The position numbers and the translations under genes were made by a program. Positions 43,506 through 54,367 of a DNA stretch of 64,000 nucleotides are shown here, piece after piece. Position 1 is the first letter of the stretch; every line of letters begins with the position of its first letter. The stretch spans positions 1-64,000 of the forward strand of contig JAEZTL010000002.1 in the NCBI GenBank assembly GCA_023421395.1, given 5' to 3'. A model generated the notes under the pieces. The model was given only the letters and a program-made list of their open reading frames with translations. It was not told where the DNA came from and did no database searches. Source of the DNA: Bacillota bacterium (GTDB taxonomy: Bacteria > Bacillota > Clostridia > Christensenellales > Aristaeellaceae).

Positions 43506-44573
43506 CTACAGCGCCGCCAGAATGTGGTCCGTCATCTCGCGGCAGTTGACGAAGGCGCCGCCGGACGCGATATCGCGGGTGCGGTGCCCCGCGAGGAGCG
43601 CCTTTTCCACGGCGGCCTCCACCGCGTCCGCCTCCGCCGGAAGGTTAAAGGACATGCGCAGCATCATCGCCGAGGACAGGATCGTCGCGATGGGGTTGGC
43701 CAGGCCTTGCCCCGCGATGTCCGGCGCGGAGCCATGGATGGGCTCATACATGCCCCGCGTGCCGTCGCCCAGGGACGCCGACGCGAGCAGGCCAATGGAG
43801 CCGGTCAGCTGCGACGCCTCGTCGGACAGGATGTCGCCGAACATGTTGCTGGTAACGATCACGTCAAACTGCGAGGGCCGGGCGATCAGCTGCATGGCGG
43901 CGTTGTCCACCAGCATGTCGCTGAGCGCCACGTCCGGATAGTCCGCAGCGACCCGGTGCACCGTCTCCCTCCAGAGGCGGGAGGACTCCAGCACGTTGGC
44001 CTTGTCGATGCTGGTGACCCTGCCTCCCCGCTTTCTCGCGGCCTCAAAGGCGATGCGGGCAATGCGCTCGATCTCCCCCGCGCCGTAGGACTCGGTGTCG
44101 TAGGCGGTCTCGCCGAAGGGGCCTTCGGTGCGCCCGCTCTTGCCAAAGTACATGCCGCCGGTCAGTTCCCGGACGATCAGCATGTCAAACCCGGTCTCCG
44201 CGGTGGCCTCCTTGAGCGGGCAGGCGGCCTTCAAGACCGGCATCAGCCGGGCGGGGCGGAGGTTGGCGTAGAGGTTCATCGCCTTGCGGATGCCCAGCAG
44301 CGCCCGCTCCGGCCGGAGATTCCCCGGAAGACCCTCCCACTTGGGCCCGCCCACCGCGCCCAGCAGCACGCTGTCGCTGGCAAGGCAGGCGTCGAGGGTG
44401 GCCTGCGGCAGCGGCTCGCCGGTTTTGTCGATGGCGCAGCCGCCGGCAATCAGCGTCTCCACCTGGAATTCGTGGCCGTACTTCTCCCCCACCGCTTTCA
44501 TGACTTCAAGGGCGGAAGAGACGATCTCCGGGCCGATGCCGTCGCCGGGGACGGCCGCGATTCTGAACTTCAT
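43506..44573 (-). CDS. leuB: 3-isopropylmalate dehydrogenase
   Basis: 355 residues. VPGDGIGPEIV start, NLRPAR and the ELTGGMYFG substrate loop, and the GSAPDIAGQGLANP nucleotide site are intact. It oxidises 3-isopropylmalate (leucine) and, in the citramalate route, 3-methylmalate (isoleucine). It overlaps leuD by four bases and ends the operon. Confidence 0.96.
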   Translation of the reverse strand: MKFRIAAVPGDGIGPEIVSSALEVMKAVGEKYGHEFQVETLIAGGCAIDKTGEPLPQATLDACLASDSVLLGAVGGPKWEGLPGNLRPERALLGIRKAMNLYANLRPARLMPVLKAACPLKEATAETGFDMLIVRELTGGMYFGKSGRTEGPFGETAYDTESYGAGEIERIARIAFEAARKRGGRVTSIDKANVLESSRLWRETVHRVAADYPDVALSDMLVDNAAMQLIARPSQFDVIVTSNMFGDILSDEASQLTGSIGLLASASLGDGTRGMYEPIHGSAPDIAGQGLANPIATILSSAMMLRMSFNLPAEADAVEAAVEKALLAGHRTRDIASGGAFVNCREMTDHILAAL

Positions 44574-45052
44574 AACAGTCCGCCTTTCATCGCGTTCATC
44601 AAGCCGCCCGCCTCGATGATCTTTTGGAGAAACTCTGGGAACGCGGGGAAATTCACGGTCTGGCCGGTGGTGAGGTTTCGGAGCACGCCGCTGCCGAGAT
44701 CAATGGACACCTCGTCGCCGGTGTTGATTTCGGCGTCGGTCTCCACGATGGGGAGGCCGATGTTGATGGCGTTCCGGTAGAAGATGCGCGCGAAGCTCTT
44801 CGCCACCACGCAGGAAACGCCCGCGTATTTGATCGCCAGCGGCGCGTGCTCGCGGGAGGAACCGCAGCCGAAGTTGGTGCCGCCCACCAGAATGCCGTTC
44901 TCCGGCAGTTTCTTCAGAAACTCCCTGTCCAGGTCCTCCATGCAGTGGGCGGCCAGCTCCTTGGGGTCGGATGTGGTGAGGTAGCGGGCCGGGATGATGA
45001 CGTCGGTATCGATGTTATCGCCGTAGCGGATGGCCTTTGCCTGAATGATCAT
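44570..45052 (-). CDS. leuD: 3-isopropylmalate dehydratase small subunit
   Basis: 160 residues, swivel domain with YGDNIDTDVIIPARYL and GGTNFGCGSSREHAP. With LeuC it isomerises 2- to 3-isopropylmalate and likely citramalate to 3-methylmalate. The short length fits the archaeal/Clostridia type of the enzyme. Confidence 0.95.
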   Translation of the reverse strand: MIIQAKAIRYGDNIDTDVIIPARYLTTSDPKELAAHCMEDLDREFLKKLPENGILVGGTNFGCGSSREHAPLAIKYAGVSCVVAKSFARIFYRNAINIGLPIVETDAEINTGDEVSIDLGSGVLRNLTTGQTVNFPAFPEFLQKIIEAGGLMNAMKGGLL

Positions 45053-45070
45053 ACTGTTCCCCTTTCCGCC

Positions 45071-46333
45071 TTACGGCAGTTCGTCCGGCGTCGCGATCCT
45101 GCCGAGGACCGCCGAAGCGGCGGCCACCCAGGGCCCCGCCAGATAGACCTCGCTCTCGGGATCGCCCATGCGGCCGACGAAGTTGCGGTTGGTGGTGGCG
45201 ACGCACCGTTCGCCCTTGGCCAGGATGCCCATGTGTCCGCCCAGGCAGGGCCCGCAGGTGGGCGTGGACACGGCGCAGCCGGCGTCGAGGAAGATGTCGA
45301 AAAGGCCCGCCTTCATTGCGTCGCGGTAGATCTTCTGGGTGGCGGGAATGATAATGGCGCGCACGTTCTTCGCCACCTTGCGGCCCTTCAGAACCTTCGC
45401 CGCGGCGATGAGGTCCGAAAGCCTGCCGTTGGTGCAGGAGCCCACCACCACCTGATCGATGGGGACAACGCCGTACTCGTCCCGCTTTTTGACGTTCTCC
45501 GGCAGGTGCGGGAACGCCACCAGCGGCGTGAGCTGCGAAAGGTCCACCTCGATCTCCCGGGCGTAGACCGCATCCGGATCCGCGGAAAACACTTTCGGCT
45601 CCTTCGCGCCGTGGGCCTTCAGGTATTCGAGGGTGATTTCGTCCACCGGGAAGATGCCGTTCTTGCCGCCGGCCTCGATGGCCATATTGCACACGCAGAG
45701 CCGGTCGTCCATGGTCAGCGCGTTTACGCCGGGGCCGGTGAACTCCAGCGACTGGTACAGCGCGCCGTCCACGCCGATCATCCCTATAATATGAAGGATT
45801 ACGTCCTTTCCGCCCACGTATTTGGGCAGGGCGCCCGTCAGCGTCACGCGGATGGCCTCCGGCGCGCGCAGCCAGGCCTTGCCGGTGGCCATGCCCACGG
45901 CCATGTCGGTGGAGCCGACGCCGGTGGAAAACGCGCCCAGCGCGCCGTAGGTGCAGGTGTGACTGTCCGCGCCGATCACCAAATCCCCGGCGGTGACCAG
46001 GCCCTTCTCCGGCAGCAGCGCGTGCTCCACACCCATCTCGCCCACATCAAAGAAGTTGATGATGCCGTGCTTCCCGGCGAAGGTACGCACCTTCTTGGAC
46101 TGCTCCGCGGCCTTGATGTCCTTATTGGGCGCGAAGTGATCCAGCACCAGCGCGATCCTGTCCTCGCAGAACACGCAGTCGCAGCCGGCCTTTTCAAATT
46201 CGTTGATGGCGACAGGGGAAGTGATGTCATTGCCCAGCACCATGTCCACATTCGCCAGCACGATCTCGCCGGCGGTTACGGCATCCCTGCCGCAATGGGC
46301 GGCCAGAATCTTTTGCGTCATCGTCATGCCCAT
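45071..46333 (-). CDS. leuC: 3-isopropylmalate dehydratase large subunit
   Basis: 420 residues. Aconitase-type 4Fe-4S ligands are seen in VVGSCTNGR and in TCGPCLGGH. The protein is the short LeuC/HacA class that pairs with a short LeuD. The ATG at 46333 follows GGAAGG at eight bases, four bases after cimA ends. Confidence 0.95.
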   Translation of the reverse strand: MGMTMTQKILAAHCGRDAVTAGEIVLANVDMVLGNDITSPVAINEFEKAGCDCVFCEDRIALVLDHFAPNKDIKAAEQSKKVRTFAGKHGIINFFDVGEMGVEHALLPEKGLVTAGDLVIGADSHTCTYGALGAFSTGVGSTDMAVGMATGKAWLRAPEAIRVTLTGALPKYVGGKDVILHIIGMIGVDGALYQSLEFTGPGVNALTMDDRLCVCNMAIEAGGKNGIFPVDEITLEYLKAHGAKEPKVFSADPDAVYAREIEVDLSQLTPLVAFPHLPENVKKRDEYGVVPIDQVVVGSCTNGRLSDLIAAAKVLKGRKVAKNVRAIIIPATQKIYRDAMKAGLFDIFLDAGCAVSTPTCGPCLGGHMGILAKGERCVATTNRNFVGRMGDPESEVYLAGPWVAAASAVLGRIATPDELP

Positions 46334-46337
46334 GGGA

Positions 46338-47933
46338 TCAGCCTTCCTTTCGGTTCGCGCTCTGGGCTCTGCCGGCGTCCCATCGGTGCAGGATGTACTC
46401 GATGGAGTCCGCCAACGCCTGCCAGCTGGCCGCGATGATGTCGTTGTCCACGCCCACGGTGGTCCAGACGGTCTTGCCATCGGTGCTCTCGATCAGCACG
46501 CGCACCACGGCGGCGGTGGACTTTTCGCCCGACAGCACGCGCACCTTGTAGTCGGTTAGGCGCACGTGGGAGAGATCCGGGTAGAACACGGTAAGCGCCT
46601 TTCTGAGCGCGGTGTCCAGCGCATGTACCGGGCCGTTGCCCATGGCGGCGGTGGTCTCCTTGCGGTCGTCCACCTCGACGGACAGAACCGCGAAGGCGCT
46701 CTTTTCCGCGTCCGGCGGCGGGAATTCGCCGTTGGTTCGGTACATGCTCAGGTGGAAGTGGGGCGTAAAGCGCCCGAGGCACTGGAGGATCAACAGCTCA
46801 AAGCTGGCGTCCGCCGCCTCGAACTGGTAGCCCTTATGCTCCAGCTCCTTGAGTTTATCGACGATCAGCCGCGTCTGGGGCGAATCCTTGGTGAGCTCCG
46901 GCGCGATGTGGGCAAACTTCGCCAGCACGGTGTTCCGGCCGGAGACCTCGCTCATCAGGAAGCGGCGGTGGTTGCCGACGGATTCCGGGGCCACGTGTTC
47001 GAAGGACTTCGTCTCCTTCAGCACGCCGTCGATGTGCATGCCGCCCTTGTGGGCGAAGGCGCTGGCGCCGACATAGGGCTTGTTGCCCGGCATCGCCATG
47101 TTGGAGATGTCGCCAAGGCGCATGGCGGTCGCGGTGAGCCGGCTTAGGTCCGGCACGCACGCGTACCCCATCTTCAGCTGCAGGTTGGGGATCACCACGC
47201 TCAGGTCCACGTTGCCGCATCGCTCGCCGATGCCATTGAAGGTGCCCTGCACATGCGTCGCGCCCGCCTCCACCGCGAGCATGGTGGAGGCCACCGCGCA
47301 GCCGATGTCGTTATGGCAATGAATGCCGATGCGCCTGTCCGGGTGCCGCTGAGCCGCTTGAAAAGTCGCCTCGCGCACGACGGATGGCGGCGTGCCGCCG
47401 TTGGTGTCGCATAGACACAGTACGTCCGCCCCGGCGGCGGCGGCCGCGTCCAGCACCTTGAGGGCGTATTCCTCGTTGACACGGCGGCCGTCGAAGTAGT
47501 GTTCGGCGTCAAAGACGACCTCGATCCCCCGCTTCTTGAAGAAGTCGACGGTCTCGAACACCAAGTCCAGGTTCTCCTCCAGCGAAACGCCGAGAATCCG
47601 GAGCGCGTGCAGATCCCAGGATTTTCCGAAGATGGCGACGGTGGGTGCGTCCGCGGACAAAAGCGACAGCACATTCGCGTCCTTTTCCACGGGGACACCC
47701 TTCCGGTGGGTGCTGCCGAAGGCGCACAGCTTCGCGTTTTGCAGGCGCATGCTGCCCACGCGGTGGAAAAATTCGATGTCCTTGGGGTTCGAACCGGGGT
47801 TTCCAGCCTCGATGTAGGCGACGCCGAACTCGTCCAGCGCGCTCACAATGTCCAGTTTATCCTGCACGGAAAAGGAAATGCCCTCGCTCTGCGCGCCGTC
47901 GCGCAGCGTGCTGTCAAATACTTCCAATTTCAC
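46338..47933 (-). CDS. cimA: (R)-citramalate synthase
   Basis: 531 residues. DSTLRDGAQSEGISFSVQDK and IEAGNPGSNPKD distinguish it from LeuA; catalytic HxH is in GIHCHND, and a C-terminal LeuA-type allosteric domain follows. It condenses acetyl-CoA and pyruvate to citramalate; LeuCD and LeuB then give 2-oxobutyrate, so isoleucine can be made without threonine deaminase, which is not in this operon. Lying between leuA and leuC it shares the downstream enzymes. Confidence 0.93.
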   Translation of the reverse strand: MKLEVFDSTLRDGAQSEGISFSVQDKLDIVSALDEFGVAYIEAGNPGSNPKDIEFFHRVGSMRLQNAKLCAFGSTHRKGVPVEKDANVLSLLSADAPTVAIFGKSWDLHALRILGVSLEENLDLVFETVDFFKKRGIEVVFDAEHYFDGRRVNEEYALKVLDAAAAAGADVLCLCDTNGGTPPSVVREATFQAAQRHPDRRIGIHCHNDIGCAVASTMLAVEAGATHVQGTFNGIGERCGNVDLSVVIPNLQLKMGYACVPDLSRLTATAMRLGDISNMAMPGNKPYVGASAFAHKGGMHIDGVLKETKSFEHVAPESVGNHRRFLMSEVSGRNTVLAKFAHIAPELTKDSPQTRLIVDKLKELEHKGYQFEAADASFELLILQCLGRFTPHFHLSMYRTNGEFPPPDAEKSAFAVLSVEVDDRKETTAAMGNGPVHALDTALRKALTVFYPDLSHVRLTDYKVRVLSGEKSTAAVVRVLIESTDGKTVWTTVGVDNDIIAASWQALADSIEYILHRWDAGRAQSANRKEG

Positions 47934-47954
47934 GGATTCACCCCCTCGCGTTCG

Positions 47955-49460
47955 CTATACAAGCTTGTTCATGCCCGCCACGTAGGCCAGGATGGAGGCT
48001 TCGATGACGTCGGTGGACAGCCCGCGGCCCACCACGGAGCGGTCGCCGCACTGGATGCGCACCATCGCTTCGCCCTGGGCGTCCTTGCCTTCCGATACGG
48101 TGTGGATCGCGTAGTCATCCAGGAAGTGGGGCTGGTCGAATTTCATGATCTTGTCCACGGCGTTGAACGCGGCGTCGATGGGGCCGTCGCCCAGGCACAC
48201 CTCCTCGATCAGCTCGTCGCCGCACTTCAGGCGCACCACGGCGCTGGAGGACACGTAGTTGCCGGAGTTGACCGTAAAGCGGTCGAGGGCGTAGGCGCCC
48301 TGGGATTGGACGATCTTGTGGCTGACCAGCGCCACCAGGTCCATGTCGTTGATGTTCTGCTTTTTGTCGGCCAGCACCTTGAAGCGGTCGAAGAGGTCGT
48401 TCAGTTCTTCCGGCGACAGGGTGTAGCCCAGTTCGGAGAGCCTGGTCTCCACCGCGTGGCGGCCGGAGTGCTTGCCCAGGACCATCTTGTTCTGAACGAG
48501 GCCGACGGACTGGGGCGTCATGATCTCGTAAGTGGCGCGGTTGGCCAATACGCCGTGCTGATGGATGCCCGCCTCGTGGGCAAAGGCGTTGCCGCCGACG
48601 ATGGCCTTGTTGATCGGCGCGACCAGGCCCAGGACGTTATAGACTAGGCGGCTGGTTGCGTAGATCTGGGTGGTGTCCACCCCCACGCCCACCGGGTAGC
48701 GGTCGGGCCGGGTGTGGATGGACATGGCGATTTCCTCCAGCGCCGCGTTGCCCGCGCGCTCGCCGATGCCGTTGATGGTGCCCTCCACCTGGGTTGCGCC
48801 CGCGGCCACGGAGGCCAGCGAATTGGCCACCGCCATGCCCAAATCATTGTGGCAGTGGACGGAGAGCGCCACGCCTTCGATGCCGGGCACGTTCGCCTTC
48901 AGGTAGCCGATGAGTTCCGCCATCTCGGAAGGGGTGGCGTAACCCACGGTGTCGGGGATGTTGATGGTGGAGGCGCCGGCCCGGATGGCGGTTTCCACCG
49001 CCTTGGCCAGGAAAGGCGGCTCGCTTCGGGTGGCGTCCTCGGCGGAAAATTCCACATCCGGACACTTCGAAGCCGCGTAGGCGACCATCTCCCTGATGAT
49101 GCCGAGCACTTCCTCCGGCGTCTTTTTGAGCTTGAACTCCATATGCACCGGGGACGTGGCGAGGAATACGTGGATGCGGGGGCTCACGGCGTCCTTCAGC
49201 GCGTCCCAGGCGGCGTCGATGTCCTTTTTCGTGGCGCGGGCCAGGCCCGCCACGGTGGCGCGCTTCATGGTGCCCGCGATCCTCTGCACGGATTCGAAAT
49301 CGCCCGGTGAAATCACGGGGAACCCGGCCTCGATCACATCCACGCCCAGCTTCTCCAGCGCGCGGGCGATTTCCAGCTTTTCATTGAGCGACATGCTGCA
49401 GCCGGGGGCCTGCTCGCCGTCCCGCAGCGTGGTATCGAAGAACTTCAACTTCTCCTTCAT
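47955..49460 (-). CDS. leuA: 2-isopropylmalate synthase
   Basis: 501 residues. FDTTLRDGEQAPGCSM, catalytic HxH in VHCHNDLGMAVANS, and a C-terminal regulatory domain for leucine feedback. It condenses acetyl-CoA with 2-oxoisovalerate, the first step to leucine. The ATG at 49460 lies right after the ilvD stop. Confidence 0.96.
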   Translation of the reverse strand: MKEKLKFFDTTLRDGEQAPGCSMSLNEKLEIARALEKLGVDVIEAGFPVISPGDFESVQRIAGTMKRATVAGLARATKKDIDAAWDALKDAVSPRIHVFLATSPVHMEFKLKKTPEEVLGIIREMVAYAASKCPDVEFSAEDATRSEPPFLAKAVETAIRAGASTINIPDTVGYATPSEMAELIGYLKANVPGIEGVALSVHCHNDLGMAVANSLASVAAGATQVEGTINGIGERAGNAALEEIAMSIHTRPDRYPVGVGVDTTQIYATSRLVYNVLGLVAPINKAIVGGNAFAHEAGIHQHGVLANRATYEIMTPQSVGLVQNKMVLGKHSGRHAVETRLSELGYTLSPEELNDLFDRFKVLADKKQNINDMDLVALVSHKIVQSQGAYALDRFTVNSGNYVSSSAVVRLKCGDELIEEVCLGDGPIDAAFNAVDKIMKFDQPHFLDDYAIHTVSEGKDAQGEAMVRIQCGDRSVVGRGLSTDVIEASILAYVAGMNKLV

Positions 49461-49468
49461 GGGGGGAT

Positions 49469-51136
49469 TCACCCTCCTACCGATAATATTCCGCCTTTGT
49501 CGGCCGATTGGGCCAGCGCGGCGTAGCGCTTCAGGTATCCGGTCAGCTCGGGTTTCGAGATGGGCTTCCAAGCCGCGCGCCGCGCGGCCAGTTCTTCCTC
49601 CGGCACCAATAGGCATAGTCGCCTGCCGGGGATGTCGATCTCGATCTCGTCGCCTTCCCGAATCAGCGCGATGGTCCCGCCGCTCGCCGCCTCGGGCGAG
49701 ACGTGGCCGATGGCCGCGCCCCGGGTGGCGCCGGAGAACCTTCCGTCGGTAATGAGCGCGACGCTCTCCCCCAGGCCCATCCCCACGATGGCCGAGGTGG
49801 GCGAGAGCATCTCCCGCATGCCGGGACCGCCCTTCGGACCCTCGTAGCGGATGACCACCACGTCGCCCGGGCGGATCTTCCCGCCGTAGATCGCCTCGAT
49901 GGACTGTTCCTCGCTGTCAAACACGCGGGCGGGGCCCTTGTGGGTCAGCATTTTCGCGGAGACCGCGCTCTGCTTCACCACGGAACCGTTCTCCGCCAGA
50001 TTTCCGTAGAGCACCGCCAGGCCGCCGGTGGCCTGATAAGGGTCGGACATGGGGCGGATGACGGTGGGGTTTTGGTTGACGACGCCCGCAAGGCTCTCCG
50101 CGAAGGTCTTCCCTGTGGCGTTTCGCGCGCTGCCGTCGATGAGCCCGGCCGTAAGCAGCTGCGCCATCACCGCCTGCACACCGCCGGCAGAATAAAGATC
50201 CTGCATGTGGTGGCGGCCCGCCGGAGCCAGGTGGCAGAGGTTGGGCGTCTTCGCGCTGGCCTCGTTGATCATCTTAAGGTCGAATTCCACGTCCGCCTCG
50301 GAGCAGATGGCCGCCAGGTGCAGCGCGGAATTGGTGGAGCAGCCCAGCGCCATGTCCACCGCCAGCGCGTTCTTCACGGCCTTTTCGGTCAGGATGTCGC
50401 GGGCGCGGATATTCTTTTTGAGAAGTTCCATCACCTGCTCGCCGCTCTCCTTGGCGAATCGGATGCGGCGCGCGTACACGGCGGGAATGGTGCCGTTGCC
50501 GGGCAGCGCCAGACCCAGCGCCTCGGTGAGACAGTTCATGGAGTTGGCGGTGAACATGCCGGAGCAGGAGCCGCAGCCGGGGCAGGCAAATTCCTCAACC
50601 TCCAAAAGCTCCGCCTCGCCGATGGTCCCGGCCTTGAGTGCCCCGACGGCCTCGAACACGCTGTTGAGATCCATCGGGCCGTCCTTGCCCTCGAGGGAGA
50701 GCATCGGGCCGCCGGACACAAAGAGGCAGGGCAGGTTCAACCGCGCCGCCGCCATCAGCATGCCGGGCACGATTTTGTCGCAGTTGGGGATGAACACGAT
50801 GGCGTCAAAGGCATGGGCGCGGGCCATGCACTCCACCGAATCCGCGACGAGCTCGCGGGTGCACAGCGAGTACTTCATGCCCTCGTGGCCCATGGCAATG
50901 CCGTCGCACACCCCGATGGTGTTAAACTCCAGCGGGGTGCCGCCCGCCGCCAGCACGCCGTCCTTGACGGCTCTCGCGATCTGGTTCAGGTGCGCGTGGC
51001 CGGGCACGACCTCATTGAAGGAGTTGGCGATGCCGATGATCGGCCGCGCGATCTGGGCATCGGTAAGGCCGCAGGCCTTGAGCAGCGACCTGTGGGGCGC
51101 GCGCTCGGCACCGAGCTTGATCCGATCTGAATTCAT
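49469..51136 (-). CDS. ilvD: Dihydroxy-acid dehydratase
   Basis: 555 residues. Fe-S cysteines are seen in IPNCDKIVPGM, CPGCGSCSGMFTANSM; the C-terminal part ends with ATRGAAIGHVSPEAASGG. It dehydrates the dihydroxy acids of both valine and isoleucine routes. Four bases separate it from ilvC. Confidence 0.97.
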   Translation of the reverse strand: MNSDRIKLGAERAPHRSLLKACGLTDAQIARPIIGIANSFNEVVPGHAHLNQIARAVKDGVLAAGGTPLEFNTIGVCDGIAMGHEGMKYSLCTRELVADSVECMARAHAFDAIVFIPNCDKIVPGMLMAAARLNLPCLFVSGGPMLSLEGKDGPMDLNSVFEAVGALKAGTIGEAELLEVEEFACPGCGSCSGMFTANSMNCLTEALGLALPGNGTIPAVYARRIRFAKESGEQVMELLKKNIRARDILTEKAVKNALAVDMALGCSTNSALHLAAICSEADVEFDLKMINEASAKTPNLCHLAPAGRHHMQDLYSAGGVQAVMAQLLTAGLIDGSARNATGKTFAESLAGVVNQNPTVIRPMSDPYQATGGLAVLYGNLAENGSVVKQSAVSAKMLTHKGPARVFDSEEQSIEAIYGGKIRPGDVVVIRYEGPKGGPGMREMLSPTSAIVGMGLGESVALITDGRFSGATRGAAIGHVSPEAASGGTIALIREGDEIEIDIPGRRLCLLVPEEELAARRAAWKPISKPELTGYLKRYAALAQSADKGGILSVGG

Positions 51137-51140
51137 GGCG

Positions 51141-52148
<1,008 letters not shown>

Positions 52149-52167
52149 GATTCAACACTCCTTCAAA

Positions 52168-52671
52168 TTATTCCCGGGTGAGTATGTAATCGCTCCTGCC
52201 GATGGCCGTCATGCCGGTCCGGCAGAGCTCGGTTACCCGATAGGGGGCCAGGAAGTTTAGAAATGCGTCCATCTTGTTCTTTTCGCCGGTCAGTTCCACG
52301 ATCATCGAATCCTGCGCCAGGTCCACGACCTTGGCGCGGAATACGCCCACCGCCTCCTGAATGTGGCTGCGCTCCTCATGGTTGGCGCTGATCTTGATGA
52401 GCATCAGCTCGCGCACCACGGTGCGCTCCGGGTCCATCACCTTGACCACCAGCACGTCGTGGAGCTTCTCCAGCTGATGCACGATCTGCTCCTTGAGGTA
52501 GTCATCCCCGGTGGCGGAGATCGTGATGCGAGAGACCTTGGGATCGTGGGTCTCCGCGACGGACAGGCTGTCAATGTTAAAGCTGCGGCGGGCGAACAGC
52601 CCTGACACGCGGGTCAGGACGCCCGCTTCGTTCCGGACCAGCACCGAAAGGATGAATTTTTCCACGGCCAT
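52168..52671 (-). CDS. ilvN: Acetolactate synthase regulatory subunit
   Basis: 167 residues. N-terminal ACT domain (LVRNEAGVLTRVSGLFARRSFNIDSL) and a C-terminal ACT-like half. It binds valine and raises the activity of IlvB. The ATG at 52671 follows AAGGAGGGG, 14 bases after the ilvB stop. Confidence 0.95.
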   Translation of the reverse strand: MAVEKFILSVLVRNEAGVLTRVSGLFARRSFNIDSLSVAETHDPKVSRITISATGDDYLKEQIVHQLEKLHDVLVVKVMDPERTVVRELMLIKISANHEERSHIQEAVGVFRAKVVDLAQDSMIVELTGEKNKMDAFLNFLAPYRVTELCRTGMTAIGRSDYILTRE

Positions 52672-52685
52672 ATTGCGCCCCTCCT

Positions 52686-54350
52686 TCAACTCAGGATGAT
52701 CTGGTCAATGGTTCCGCCCGGCGGGATCATCGGCAGCACTCGCTCGTCCGGGTCGATGACCGCGTCCACCAGCGTGGGGCCGTCCGAGGAAAGCGCCTCG
52801 TCCAGCACCGCGTCCAACTGCCGAAGCTCCGAAAGGCGAACCCCCTTGGCGCCGAAGGCCTCCGCCAGCGCCACGTAATCGGTCTTGCGGCTCAACGTAG
52901 TCTGGGAATAGCGCTCGTCGAAGAAAATCTTCTGCCATTGACGCACCATGCCAAGGGCGTTGTTGTTGAGGAGCACAATGGTCAGCGGCAGGCGGTTGGT
53001 GACGGCGGTGGCCATCTCGTTCAGGTTCATGTGGAAGCTGCCGTCCGAGGTGAAGAGCACCGTCCGCTTCCGACCGGACCCGATGCACGCGCCGATGGCC
53101 GCGCCCATGCCAAACCCCATGGTGCCGAGGCCCCCGGAGGTGATGAACGTGCGGGGGCGATTGAATTGAAAGTACTGGGCGGCCCACATCTGATGCTGTC
53201 CCACGTCAGTGGCGACGATGGCGTCCTCCGGGGCCTTTTGGCGAATGGCTTCGATGATGACCTGGGGGTTCAGACGGTCGTGCCCCATGTCCAGACGGCT
53301 GTCGGGATCGGCCTGCATCTCGCGGACGCGCCTCAGCCAGCCGTTCTCGTGGCGGGAAATGTCCGCCTCCAGCAGTTTTTGGAGCACCTGCTTCACATCG
53401 CCGACCAGCGAGGCGTAGGCGGGGATGTTCTTCCCGATCTCGGCGGGGTCAATGTCGATGTGCAGCACCTTGCGGCCCTTGGAGAAGGCGGCCTGGTTGC
53501 CGATGGCGCGGTCGGAGAAGCGGGTGCCCACGCCGATGATGAGGTCCGCCTCGTACATGGCCCGGGAGGCGGCGTACTTGCCATGCATGCCGGTCATGCC
53601 CAGAAACAGCGGATAGTCCTGCGGCACGGCAGTCAGGCCCATGATGCTGGTGCCGACTGGCGCGTTGAGGCGCTTGGACAGTTCCAGCAGTTCCCCGGAG
53701 GCGCCCGCGATCACCACGCCGCCCCCGGCGTAGAGGAACGGGCGCTCGGACTCCCGGATGAGCCGGACTGCCTGATCAAAGTCCGCCTGCCGGATTTCCG
53801 AGGCGGCCGGAGCGGCGGCCGGCGTGCGCTGTTCGTAGTCCCACTTCGCCAGCTGCACGTCTTTGGGGATGTCGATCAGCACGGGCCCAGGGCGGCCGCT
53901 GCGGGCGATCTCAAAGGCTTCGCGCACGGTGTCGGCCAGATTCCGCACGTCCTTCACGATGTAGTTGTGCTTGGTGATGGGCATCGTGACGCCGGTGATG
54001 TCCACCTCCTGGAATCCGTCGCGGCCGATGGAGGTGGAGGGCACGTTGCCGGTGATGGCCACCAGCGGCGTGGAGTCCAAGTGCGCCGTGGCGATGCCGG
54101 TCACGAGGTTCGTGGCGCCGGGGCCGGAGGTGGCGATCACCACCCCCACTTTCCCGGTGGCGCGGGCATAGCCGTCCGCAGCGTGGCAGGCCCCCTGCTC
54201 GTGGCAGGTGATATAATGGGTGATCCGATCGGCGTTCTTATAGAGTTCGTCGTAGATGTTCAGCACAAAGCCGCCCGGGTAGCCAAAGACGGCGTCGACG
54301 CCCTGCTCGGCCAGCGTCTCGATGAGGATTTGCGCGCCTGTCATCTGCAT
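52686..54350 (-). CDS. ilvB: Acetolactate synthase catalytic subunit
   Basis: 554 residues. Three-domain ThDP enzyme: catalytic Glu in TCHEQGACHAADGYAR, FAD domain, and the ThDP/Mg site SDGSFHMN with NNNALGMV. It makes 2-acetolactate and 2-aceto-2-hydroxybutyrate, the shared first step. The ATG at 54350 lies seven bases after GGGAGGG. Its leader holds a probable attenuator. Confidence 0.97.
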   Translation of the reverse strand: MQMTGAQILIETLAEQGVDAVFGYPGGFVLNIYDELYKNADRITHYITCHEQGACHAADGYARATGKVGVVIATSGPGATNLVTGIATAHLDSTPLVAITGNVPSTSIGRDGFQEVDITGVTMPITKHNYIVKDVRNLADTVREAFEIARSGRPGPVLIDIPKDVQLAKWDYEQRTPAAAPAASEIRQADFDQAVRLIRESERPFLYAGGGVVIAGASGELLELSKRLNAPVGTSIMGLTAVPQDYPLFLGMTGMHGKYAASRAMYEADLIIGVGTRFSDRAIGNQAAFSKGRKVLHIDIDPAEIGKNIPAYASLVGDVKQVLQKLLEADISRHENGWLRRVREMQADPDSRLDMGHDRLNPQVIIEAIRQKAPEDAIVATDVGQHQMWAAQYFQFNRPRTFITSGGLGTMGFGMGAAIGACIGSGRKRTVLFTSDGSFHMNLNEMATAVTNRLPLTIVLLNNNALGMVRQWQKIFFDERYSQTTLSRKTDYVALAEAFGAKGVRLSELRQLDAVLDEALSSDGPTLVDAVIDPDERVLPMIPPGGTIDQIILS

Positions 54351-54367
54351 AAAATTCCCTCCCGCGT

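Noticed and set aside
47785..47800. tRNA T-loop-like GTTCGAA
   Set aside because: Lies inside cimA and no acceptor or anticodon stem fits around it.
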